From Caulobacterales bacterium (GTDB lineage: Bacteria > Pseudomonadota > Alphaproteobacteria > Caulobacterales > Caulobacteraceae), in contig JAEKKJ010000013.1 of assembly GCA_019510435.1 (NCBI GenBank), positions 170,865 to 234,864 on the forward strand: 64,000 nt of DNA, given 5' to 3'. The first letter of the stretch is position 1; each line of letters starts with the position of its first letter. A model generated the notes under the pieces. It ran no database searches and was not told the origin of the DNA. It saw only the letters and a program-made list of their open reading frames with translations. Shown in pieces: positions 17,054 through 24,142 of this stretch. The position numbers and the translations under genes are program-made.

Positions 17054-18313
17054 TTAGGCGAACAGCGCTTCGAGATGCGGGTTGAGGAACTTGCCGCCCG
17101 GGTCGGCCGCGCGGCGGATGTCGCGGAAGCGTTCGGCCATCGGATACAGCCGGTCAACGTCGGCGCGGGTCAGGGTGTGGCGCTTGGCCCAGTGCGGGCG
17201 GCCGCCGAAGCCCTGGAAGATGGTCTCGGCCTCGGCGAAGAGGTCGCGCCAGGCCATCCTGGCGTACTGGTGCATGGAGATCGAGGCGCCCGGCCCCAGG
17301 TTGAAGGGGCTGAGCCAGATGTCGTCGGCCGCGCACAGCCGGAACTCGAACGGGAAGGCGACCGGCTTGCGACCCTTGCGGATCCACCGGATCACCTCCA
17401 TCAGCGCCGGCAGGCCATTGGCGCGGGGCAGCTCGTATTCCATCTCCTCGAAGCGGATCGTGCGGTCCGAGGGGAAGACCTGGTAGGCGGGGCCGACGCG
17501 TCCGCTGGCGCCCAGCGCCGTCATCATCAACCGGTGGAGCGGCGGGATCAGGGCCGGGACCGCCGTGGCGATCTCGTTGACGATCCGGAACGGGCGCTCG
17601 TCCACATCGGTGGTGCGCTCGTAGGTGTCCGGGGCGTCGGTGGGATGCAGGGTCTTCAGGATCACCTGGTCGGAATAGGGGAAGACGAAGAACTCCGCAT
17701 GGCGATGGCGCGCGGCGATCTCCTCGAAGCCCTCCATCATCTCGGCCAGCGGCCGCTTCTCGATCCGCTCCTCCAGGCGATAGGCCGGCAGGACGTCGAT
17801 GGTGATCTCGGTGGCGACGCCGAACAGCCCCAGACCCAGGCGCTGGGCCTCGAAGAGCTCGCGCCGCTGGACGCGGTCGCAGTCCACGAGGACGCCGTCC
17901 GGTCCGACCAGGCGGAAGCCCTGCGCCATGGTGGAGAGGCTGCCGAGGTCGCGGCCGGTGCCATGGGTGCCGGTGCCGATGGCGCCCGCCAGCGATTGCG
18001 GGTTCACGTCGCCCTGGTTGGGCAGCGAAAGCCCCTCGTCCCAGAGCGCCTGGGTGAGGCGCTTCAGGCTCCAACCCGCCGGCGCGGTGACCGTGCGGCG
18101 GTCGGCGGCCACGACGATGCGGCCCTCGAGATCCTCAAGGTTGAGCAGCAGGCCGTCGGTCTCGCAGAGCGGCATGAAGGAATGGCCGGCGCCGACCACC
18201 CGCACCTTGGCCGCGGCGGCCACCATCGCCTGCAGCTCGGCGTAGGTCTTGGGCCGGGCGACCTGGGCCGGCGTGGCCTTCACGCTGCCCGACCAATTGC
18301 TCCACGCCGCCAT
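17054..18313 (-). CDS. FAD-linked sugar-lactone-oxidase-like protein
   Basis: 419 residues from ATG 18313, with GGAGCAGGTG before it; an adjacent GTG codon is also possible. Vanillyl-alcohol-oxidase-type FAD domain: KVRVVGAGHSF with His44 at the position used for covalent FAD in aldonolactone oxidases, then LPNQGDVNPQSLAGAIGTGT. The C-terminal ALO domain (D-arabinono-1,4-lactone oxidase family) ends HWAKRHTL and GKFLNPHL. It should oxidise a sugar lactone or related polyol with oxygen or another acceptor. It is first of a tight pair with the D-threonine-aldolase-like gene. No export signal is seen, so a cytoplasmic location is likely. Confidence 0.88.
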   Translation of the reverse strand: MAAWSNWSGSVKATPAQVARPKTYAELQAMVAAAAKVRVVGAGHSFMPLCETDGLLLNLEDLEGRIVVAADRRTVTAPAGWSLKRLTQALWDEGLSLPNQGDVNPQSLAGAIGTGTHGTGRDLGSLSTMAQGFRLVGPDGVLVDCDRVQRRELFEAQRLGLGLFGVATEITIDVLPAYRLEERIEKRPLAEMMEGFEEIAARHRHAEFFVFPYSDQVILKTLHPTDAPDTYERTTDVDERPFRIVNEIATAVPALIPPLHRLMMTALGASGRVGPAYQVFPSDRTIRFEEMEYELPRANGLPALMEVIRWIRKGRKPVAFPFEFRLCAADDIWLSPFNLGPGASISMHQYARMAWRDLFAEAETIFQGFGGRPHWAKRHTLTRADVDRLYPMAERFRDIRRAADPGGKFLNPHLEALFA

Positions 18314-18352
18314 CACCTGCTCCGTCTGTCGGCGCAGGGATGGGTGATCTCG

Positions 18353-18379
18353 ATTAGATAGTCAAGACTACCGTTATTC
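18353..18379. promoter_or_regulatory. Candidate operator upstream of the flavoprotein gene
   Basis: ATTAGATAGTCAA (18353-18365) matches 11 of 13 bases of the element before the TonB gene. CGTTATTC (18372-18379) follows, equivalent to the CGCTATTC there. The site also contains a perfect dyad TAGTC-AA-GACTA (18359-18370). It lies 40-66 bases upstream of the ATG on the minus strand, where a -35/-10 or operator would sit. Confidence 0.5.
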
Positions 18380-18387
18380 GCTGCCGT

Positions 18388-18567
18388 TCAATCCGCCGGC
18401 ACCAGATGGGCCAGCAGCGCGAGCCGATGAGGGGAGGGCGGCTCGACGGAGGCGGGACGCGGGACGGTGCGCAGGCCGGCCGGATCGCCCTCCGCACGCC
18501 AGGCGCGGAAGGCCCAGGCCGGGAGGCGCCAGGCGGAGTCGGACAAGGTGAATGCGGCGTAAGCCAT
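18388..18567 (-). CDS. Small ORF, 59 aa, upstream of the flavoprotein gene
   Basis: An ATG at 18567 opens a 59-codon frame ending TGA at 18388-18390. The product begins MAYAAFTLSDSAWRLPAWAF and is Trp/Pro-rich (three Trp within the first 23 residues). Third positions are strongly GC-biased as in real genes here. No good ribosome site is visible; GAATAGCCCAC precedes the start. It would be the first gene of the flavoprotein cluster, followed by the candidate operator. Function unrecognised. It may instead be a chance frame in a 358-base gap. Confidence 0.4.
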   Translation of the reverse strand: MAYAAFTLSDSAWRLPAWAFRAWRAEGDPAGLRTVPRPASVEPPSPHRLALLAHLVPAD

Positions 18568-18672
18568 GTGGGCTATTCGTTGCCGCCCGACCTGCGGATG
18601 CAGGTGCTCACCTTAACATTGGTCCATGTTCGGCTTTGGATCGTACACTGTAGGCCTGCGACGGAGACGAAG

Positions 18673-19032
18673 ATGCGCGCCACGACCGGACTCCTGACGC
18701 TTGGCGTCCTGCTCTCGCTGGGCGGCGTCGCCCACGCCGGAACGGCCGCGGACGCCCAGCGCCTGGCCGCTGCGGTGCTGGCGCCGCGGTCCGCGATGGA
18801 GGTCGCGCCCCATTCGACGATCCCGCTGAAGGCCGCTGAGGCGGACACCGTGCGCATCCCCGGCGTGGCGCGCACCGCCATCGACCGCAAGCTCGACGAT
18901 GGCGCGACCGGCTCCCTGGGCTTCCTGTGCGGCCTGCAGCCGGGCGCCGACAAGTATGGCGCCGCCGCGGCCCACGGCTATGACCCGACCGGCCGCTTCG
19001 TGGGCGCGAAGCTGAGTTTCGCGTTCCGCTAG
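18673..19032 (+). CDS. Small secreted hypothetical protein
   Basis: 119 residues from ATG 18673 (GGAGACGA upstream). A clear signal peptide MRATTGLLTLGVLLSLGGVA ends at AHAG (cleavage after residue ~23). The mature part has a single Cys (FLCGLQP), a central RTAIDRKLDDGATGSLGFLC segment, and ends in LSFAFR, a strand with a terminal aromatic-Arg. This could indicate an outer-membrane-associated or periplasmic protein. No family recognised. It is followed by a Gre-family gene after 22 bases. Confidence 0.7.
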   Translation: MRATTGLLTLGVLLSLGGVAHAGTAADAQRLAAAVLAPRSAMEVAPHSTIPLKAAEADTVRIPGVARTAIDRKLDDGATGSLGFLCGLQPGADKYGAAAAHGYDPTGRFVGAKLSFAFR

Positions 19033-19054
19033 GGCGGGACGGAGGTCCAGACCC

Positions 19055-19534
19055 ATGGCGGTCGCATTCACGCGGGAAGAGGACTACGAGGCCCAGGCGG
19101 CGGACCTGCCGGATCGGCCGGTCTCAGCGCATCCCAACCTTGTCACCGCCAGTGGCCTTTCGGCTATCGACGCCGCGTTGGCCGCGGCGCGAACGGCCCA
19201 TGCGGCGGCCCAGGCCGAGGGCGGAGTCGCCGCCGACCGGACGGCGATGGCGCGGGCCACCCGCGACCTGCGCTACTGGTCGACCCGCCGCGGCACGGCG
19301 CAACTGACCGAGCCGGAAGGCGACCCGGACAAGGTGCTGTTCGGCCGCACGGTGGAGATCGAGCGCGAGGACGGGCGGCGTCAGGCGTTCCGCATCGTCG
19401 GCGAGGACGAGGCCGATCCCAAGGCCGGCAGCGTCTCCTACGTCTCGCCCCTGGCGCGCGCCGTGCTGGGCAAGGCGACCGGCGACCTGGTCATGGTGAA
19501 TGGCGCCGAAGTGGAGATCGTCGCCGTCCGCTGA
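19055..19534 (+). CDS. GreA/GreB-family transcription elongation factor-like protein
   Basis: 159 residues. A short N-terminal helical region with Ala/Arg-rich helices replaces the full Gre coiled coil, followed by the FKBP-like C-terminal domain: VLFGRTVEIEREDGRRQAFR, IVGEDEADPKAGSVSYVSPL and ARAVLGKATGDLVMV match the Gre signature. Gre factors bind the RNA polymerase secondary channel and stimulate cleavage of backtracked RNA. The tip acidic residues of GreA/B are hard to place, so it could be a Rnk-like or anti-cleavage relative. Family firm, exact activity open. Confidence 0.85.
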   Translation: MAVAFTREEDYEAQAADLPDRPVSAHPNLVTASGLSAIDAALAAARTAHAAAQAEGGVAADRTAMARATRDLRYWSTRRGTAQLTEPEGDPDKVLFGRTVEIEREDGRRQAFRIVGEDEADPKAGSVSYVSPLARAVLGKATGDLVMVNGAEVEIVAVR

Positions 19535-19550
19535 CGCGGCGCAATATTGC

Positions 19551-19565
19551 TGCTGCACTGCAGCA
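19551..19565. promoter_or_regulatory. PhaR-like operator
   Basis: A perfect 15-base palindrome TGCTGCACTGCAGCA contains CTGC-ACT-GCAG, the CTGC-N3-GCAG pattern reported for the polyhydroxybutyrate-sensing repressor PhaR in Paracoccus and relatives. A second perfect palindrome GCAATATTGC (19541-19550) abuts it. The site lies 68 bases before the patatin gene and upstream of 3-hydroxybutyrate dehydrogenase, which fits regulation by PHB status. The palindrome is seen; the regulator is inferred. Confidence 0.6.
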
Positions 19566-19632
19566 AAATGCTTGCCCTGGCGGCCCGGAAGGTCTCTTTT
19601 CCCCGCGCCGCGCGACCAGGAAGAGCCCCAAG

Positions 19633-20763
19633 GTGCCGAAGACGACCGCCGCCGCCGAGAGCGAACGGGTGCTGGTGCTGCAGGGCGGAGGCGCGCTGGG
19701 GTCCTATCAGGGCGGGGTGTTCGAGGCCCTGGACGCCGCCGGCCTGCGCCCCGGCTGGGTGGCCGGCATCTCGATCGGCGCGATCAATGCGGCCCTGATC
19801 GCCGGCAATCCGCCCGAACGGCGGCTGGAGCGGATGCAGGCCTTCTGGGACCGGGTCTCCTCGGCGGTGCCGGTGACCGAGGCCGCGCCCACCGACACCT
19901 TGCGCGCGATCTGGAACGAGGTCTCGGCCGGCTGGATCGCCGCCTTCGGCGTGCCTGGGATGTTCAAGCCGCGGATCCCCCCGGCGGTGATGTATCCGCC
20001 CGGCGCGGCCCAGGCGCTCAGCGTCTACGACACCTCGCCCCTACGGGCGACACTGGAGGAGTTGGTCGACTTCGACCGGATCAACGCCGGCGAGACCCGG
20101 CTCTCGGTGGGCGCGGTCAATGTGCGCACCGGCAACTTCGCCTATTTCGACAACGCCAAGCAGAAGATCGGTCCCCAGCACATCATGGCCTCGGGGGCCC
20201 TGCCGCCGGGATTCCCGCCCATCGAGATCGACGGCGAGCACTACTGGGACGGGGGCATCGTCTCCAACACGCCGCTTCAGTACGTTCTGGACGAAGAGAC
20301 GCCCGCAGACCTGCTGATCTTCCAGGTGGACCTGTTCAGCGCCCGCGGCGAGCTGCCCAAGACGCTGCTGGAGGCCGCCGAGCGGGAGAAGGACATCCGC
20401 TTCTCCAGCCGGACCCGCCTCAACACCGATCTGAACCTGAAGCTGCACCGCACGCGCGCGGCGCTCAGCGCGCTGCTGGAGCGGCTGCCCAACGAGTTCG
20501 CCGGTTTCGACGGGCTGCAGCTGCTGCGCGACTTCGCCCACGAACGGGCGGTCACCGTCGTGCAGCTGATCTACCGCAGCAAGATCTACGAGGGGAACTC
20601 GAAGGACTACGAGTTCAGCCGCGTGACCATGCAGGAGCACTGGGCGGCCGGCCGCGCCGACGTCACCACCACCCTGAACCACCCGGCCTGGCTGAACCGG
20701 CCGCTCACCGACGGCACGGTGACCTACGACCTCACCGGCGACGGCCGGCCCGCCATTTCCTGA
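19633..20763 (+). CDS. Patatin-like phospholipase (DUF3734 type)
   Basis: 376 residues with a GTG start. Patatin signature: oxyanion motif QGGGALGSYQ, nucleophile elbow GISIGA (Ser near residue 55) and catalytic Asp in WDGGIVSN. The C-terminal third matches DUF3734 in style (VVQLIYRSKIYEGNSKDYEF). These lipid-acyl hydrolases are repeatedly found beside 3-hydroxybutyrate dehydrogenase in alphaproteobacteria, and a role in PHB or lipid turnover has been proposed. Here bdhA follows by 26 bases, with a PhaR-like operator upstream. Confidence 0.92.
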   Translation: MPKTTAAAESERVLVLQGGGALGSYQGGVFEALDAAGLRPGWVAGISIGAINAALIAGNPPERRLERMQAFWDRVSSAVPVTEAAPTDTLRAIWNEVSAGWIAAFGVPGMFKPRIPPAVMYPPGAAQALSVYDTSPLRATLEELVDFDRINAGETRLSVGAVNVRTGNFAYFDNAKQKIGPQHIMASGALPPGFPPIEIDGEHYWDGGIVSNTPLQYVLDEETPADLLIFQVDLFSARGELPKTLLEAAEREKDIRFSSRTRLNTDLNLKLHRTRAALSALLERLPNEFAGFDGLQLLRDFAHERAVTVVQLIYRSKIYEGNSKDYEFSRVTMQEHWAAGRADVTTTLNHPAWLNRPLTDGTVTYDLTGDGRPAIS

Positions 20764-20789
20764 CCTTCCACGCCCTCCTGGAGTTGCCC

Positions 20790-21575
20790 ATGTCGCTCGC
20801 TTCCAAGACCGCCCTCGTCACCGGCTCGACCAGCGGCATTGGCCTGGCCATCGCGCGGGCCCTGGCGGCCCAGGGCGCCAACGTGGTGATCAACGGCTTC
20901 GGCGACGCGGCGGCCATCGAGACCGAGCGCGCCAAGATCGAGACCGAGTTCGGCGTGAAGTGCGCCTACGACGGCGCCGACATGACCGACGGCGCAGCGA
21001 TCGCGGCGATGGTCGCCAAGGCCGAGCAGGCGTTCGGCTCGGTGGACGTGCTGGTGAACAACGCGGGCATCCAGCACGTGGCCCCGATCGAGGAGTTCCC
21101 GGTGGAGAAGTGGAACCAGATCCTCGCGATCAACCTCTCCGCCGCGTTCCACGCCATCCGCGCCGCCGCGCCCGGCATGAAGGCCCGCAAGTGGGGCCGG
21201 ATCATCTCCACCGCCTCGGCCCACAGCCTGGTCGCCTCGCCGTTCAAGTCGGCCTATGTGGCGGCCAAGCACGGGATCGCGGGCCTGACCAAGACCGCCG
21301 CCCTGGAACTCGCCACCTTCGGCGTGACCGTGAACTGCATCAGCCCCGGCTACGTCTGGACGCCGCTGGTGGAGAACCAGATCCCCGACACCATGAAGGC
21401 CCGCGGCCTGACCCGCGAGCAGGTGATCAACGACGTCCTGCTGGAGTCCCAGCCGACCAAGCAGTTCGTGACGTCGGACCAGGTCGCCTCGCTGGCGGTC
21501 TATCTCTGTTCGGATGCGGCCAGCCAGATCACCGGCGCCAACCTCAGCATCGATGGCGGCTGGACGGCAGAGTAG
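20790..21575 (+). CDS. bdhA: 3-hydroxybutyrate dehydrogenase
   Basis: 261 residues, a short-chain dehydrogenase. It oxidises D-3-hydroxybutyrate to acetoacetate with NAD, the step after PHB depolymerisation. TGSTSGIG lies at ~11-18, NNAGIQH (a bacterial HBDH hallmark) at ~90-96, then STASAHSLVASPFKSAYVAA with catalytic Ser, Tyr and Lys (YVAAKHG). NCISPGYVWTPLVENQIPD is diagnostic for HBDH. Probably an operon with the patatin gene. Confidence 0.94.
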   Translation: MSLASKTALVTGSTSGIGLAIARALAAQGANVVINGFGDAAAIETERAKIETEFGVKCAYDGADMTDGAAIAAMVAKAEQAFGSVDVLVNNAGIQHVAPIEEFPVEKWNQILAINLSAAFHAIRAAAPGMKARKWGRIISTASAHSLVASPFKSAYVAAKHGIAGLTKTAALELATFGVTVNCISPGYVWTPLVENQIPDTMKARGLTREQVINDVLLESQPTKQFVTSDQVASLAVYLCSDAASQITGANLSIDGGWTAE

Positions 21576-21707
21576 GGCGCGTACTCAACTAAAAATTGGT
21601 GATGCCACTACTTTTGGTCGCAACCTTGGCCTGAGTGTGCAATCGTCGCGGCAGTTCCGTGTGAGTTCGCGTCGTTTGCTTCGCAATCCAGCGATCAGGA
21701 GGAACCT

Positions 21708-21953
21708 ATGGGCGACCTGCGGGTCAACGCGCTCGAGCGCGATTTCGAATCCCTCATCAAGCTTCTGGGCGGCACGCCCGACGAGCGGCTGCGCTTCTGG
21801 GAGATCCTGAAGGGCATCACCACGCCGGCGGTGTTCCGGGTCGTGGAGGCTGAGCTCGGGGCCATCGAGGCCCAGGTGAAGGCGACCCACGCCGTGCTGG
21901 GCGCGCTCAAGGCCAACGCCAAGGAACTGGGCGCCCAGACGGTCGGCGCCTGA
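21708..21953 (+). CDS. Small helical protein coupled to YcaO gene
   Basis: 81 residues with a very strong ribosome site (AGGAGGAACCT) before ATG 21708. Predicted almost entirely helical with charged and hydrophobic alternation (ERDFESLIKLLGG; TPDERLRFWEILKGIT; VEAELGAIEAQVKATHAVLG), ending AKELGAQTVGA. No Cys and few Ser/Thr, so it does not look like a classical azoline precursor with a Cys/Ser/Thr-rich core. Its stop overlaps the likely CTG start of the YcaO gene (CTGA), so the two are translated together. It may be the YcaO substrate (one Thr near the C-terminus), a partner, or a leader-type carrier. Not recognised as a known family. Confidence 0.75.
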   Translation: MGDLRVNALERDFESLIKLLGGTPDERLRFWEILKGITTPAVFRVVEAELGAIEAQVKATHAVLGALKANAKELGAQTVGA

Positions 21954-23788
21954 CCGCAACCCTCGACGGCCCGGCGTCCGTCGCCGGGCCTGCGGCTGAA
22001 CGACAGCGTAGCCTGGCGGGCGCAAGCTTCCGGCTCTGCGGCGACGCCGTGGTGGCGGAGGCCTGCGCCGCCGAGCTGCGGGGCCGGGGCGCGTCCGACG
22101 TCGAGCTCGTAGTTGGCGACAGCGACGGCCCGGATCTGGTGCTGACGGTCAGCGGGATGGGGAGCTTTGCGCTCGCCGTCCTGGTGTGCGGGGACGGGTT
22201 CACACTCGGCCCGCTGACCTGGCCCGGCAAGGCCGGCTGCTGGAACTGCGCCGCCCTGCGGCTGCAGGCCAACATGCCGTTCCTGGACCCCGGCGAGGCG
22301 CGCGCCGGCAATCCCGCGCGGGCAGGCCGGATGGCGGCCACGGCGGCGCTCGAGGCCCTGGCGGCGGGACCGTCGGCGCATGGCCTGGCGCAGCATCTGC
22401 TCCGGGTCGATGGCGTCACGGGCGCCGTGTCGCGGCATCGGGTGCTGCCGGCGCCGCGGTGCGGGGTCTGCGGCGGGCCGCCGGTCCATCACGGGACTGA
22501 CGCCGCCGAGCCGCCCGGGTCGGAGGTCGAAACCCTGCGCGCGCTCGCCGACCTGGTGGATGGCCGCACCGGCGTCATCAACGCCGTGGTGATCGAATCC
22601 GGCGAGGCCCTGGGGCTGGATGCGCCGATCGTGAGCACCGCCGTGACCGCCTGCGCGCCCGACGGCGCCCAGCCGCCGACCCCGATGCCGGTGGGCTGGG
22701 GCAAGGGCTTGACGCCTGCGACGGCAATGATCGGGGCGGCCGGAGAGGCTCTGGAGCGCTATGCGGCCTCGTTGCCGGACCCGCGGCGGGTGATCTGGGC
22801 GCGGCTGGACGAGTTGCCCGACGGTGAGGTCGCCGACCCGCGCCTCTTCCCGCTGTACGACGCCGCGCAATACGCCCGGCCCGGCTTCCCGTTTCCGCCC
22901 TTCGATCTGCAGATCGCCCATCCCTGGGTTCGCGGCTGGCGCCCCGCCACCGGTGCGCCCGCCTGGATCCCGGCGGCCTTCACCTTCCTCGACTTCACCT
23001 ATTCGCGCCCTCAGGCCTTCTGCGGCGGCACGTCCAATGGCTTGGCGACAGGGACGCGCGTCGCGGACGCGGCCGTGCGCGCCCTGCTCGAGCTGGTGGA
23101 GCGCGACGCCGTCATGGCCGCCTGGCGGACGCGCTCGCCCGGGCAGGCGGTGACCGTGGACGCAGCCTGGGACGAGGACCTTCTGGGCGTCCTGCAGGGC
23201 CTGGAGCGCCTGGGCGCGGCGGTGGAGGTCTCGCTGCTGCCCTCGGCCTGCGGCTATCCGGTGGCGATGGCCCTGGCGTTCGGCGACGGGCGGGACTGGC
23301 CAGGCGTCACCCTGGGCCTCGGCGCCGATCCGGACGCGCGCCTGGCGATCCGCCAGGCGGTGCTGGAGCTAGGGCAGACGGGGCCGTACCTGCGCCGGCT
23401 GATGCGCCAGGGGGCGGCCATCCCCGAGGGGCCGGAGGCGGTGTGCGAGATGATGGACCACGCCGTCTTCTACTTCGATCCGCGGCGCGCGGCGGCGTTC
23501 GACGACCTGCGCGGCGGCGGGCCAGGGCTCTCGTGGCGCGATCTGTGGGCCGGTCCGCCGCGGACCCTGGAGGGCTGTGTCGGGGCGCTGGAGGCGGCGG
23601 GCGTCCGGGTTTGGCTGGCGGACGTGACCTCCGCCGATCTCGCCATGACACCATTTCGCGTGGTGCGGGCGGTGAGCCCGGATCTGCAGCCGATTTCGTT
23701 CGGCTTCGGCCTGGACCGGGCGTCGACAACGCGGATCGCGGCGCGGGCGGCGGACCTGCCGGCGGACTATGTCTCGCCGATCTGGTGA
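21950..23788 (+). CDS. Fused ThiF-like/YcaO cyclodehydratase
   Basis: The frame has a GTG at 22049, but coding character continues upstream to a CTG at 21950 that overlaps the preceding stop, giving 612 residues. The extra residues include FRLCGDAVVAEACAAEL, the expected first strand-helix of the ThiF-like domain. Residues ~24-190 form that domain with two zinc CxxC pairs (GCWNC; RCGVCGG). The rest is a YcaO domain with GWGKGLTPATA, GEALERYAAS, SNGLATGTRVADAAVRALLE with LVERDAV, and AIRQAVLELGQ, the ATP-binding residues of azoline-forming YcaOs. Such fusions turn Cys/Ser/Thr in peptides into thiazoline or oxazoline. No N-terminal leader-binding winged helix and no PxPxP tail are seen; it ends VSPIW. 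No dehydrogenase or transporter is adjacent. Substrate unknown. Confidence 0.88.
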   Translation: MTATLDGPASVAGPAAERQRSLAGASFRLCGDAVVAEACAAELRGRGASDVELVVGDSDGPDLVLTVSGMGSFALAVLVCGDGFTLGPLTWPGKAGCWNCAALRLQANMPFLDPGEARAGNPARAGRMAATAALEALAAGPSAHGLAQHLLRVDGVTGAVSRHRVLPAPRCGVCGGPPVHHGTDAAEPPGSEVETLRALADLVDGRTGVINAVVIESGEALGLDAPIVSTAVTACAPDGAQPPTPMPVGWGKGLTPATAMIGAAGEALERYAASLPDPRRVIWARLDELPDGEVADPRLFPLYDAAQYARPGFPFPPFDLQIAHPWVRGWRPATGAPAWIPAAFTFLDFTYSRPQAFCGGTSNGLATGTRVADAAVRALLELVERDAVMAAWRTRSPGQAVTVDAAWDEDLLGVLQGLERLGAAVEVSLLPSACGYPVAMALAFGDGRDWPGVTLGLGADPDARLAIRQAVLELGQTGPYLRRLMRQGAAIPEGPEAVCEMMDHAVFYFDPRRAAAFDDLRGGGPGLSWRDLWAGPPRTLEGCVGALEAAGVRVWLADVTSADLAMTPFRVVRAVSPDLQPISFGFGLDRASTTRIAARAADLPADYVSPIW

Positions 23789-23797
23789 GCGTGCTGG

Positions 23798-23998
23798 CTA
23801 GTGCCGCACCACCCACTGGCTGACATAGGCGTGCGTCGCCCGGGCCAGCTTCGGCGGGCCGGAGAAGTAGAACTCGCTGCCGAACAGCACGCGGCGCTCA
23901 CGCCAGGTGATGGCGCCCGTGTCCTCGGACTGCAGCACCGAGCGCAGCTTGGCGGTCATCTCGCTCGGCACGAAGGCGACGTAGGTGGCGTCTGGCAT
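23798..23998 (-). CDS. Small hypothetical protein, 66 aa
   Basis: Starts at ATG 23998 behind GGGAGAAGCCC and ends 9 bases from the convergent YcaO stop. The product begins MPDATYVAFVPSEMTAKLRS and has an aromatic-rich middle (SEFYFSGPPKLARATHAYVS) and a C-terminal QWVVRH. No cysteines, no signal peptide. The strong ribosome site makes it a real gene. Family not recognised. Whether it belongs with the YcaO locus or is an unrelated neighbour cannot be decided from position alone. Confidence 0.7.
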   Translation of the reverse strand: MPDATYVAFVPSEMTAKLRSVLQSEDTGAITWRERRVLFGSEFYFSGPPKLARATHAYVSQWVVRH

Positions 23999-24142
23999 GG
24001 GCTTCTCCCAACTGGGCCCCAGGCGGAAAAGAACGTGAGTCCAAGGTTTTCGCCAAGCGAGGCTGTCGAGACAGGGCGTCGCAGGCTGGACAAGGCCCGG
24101 TGGGGCTGGCGAGGTGGCGCCGGTTGAGTCCGGGAGGCGGCG

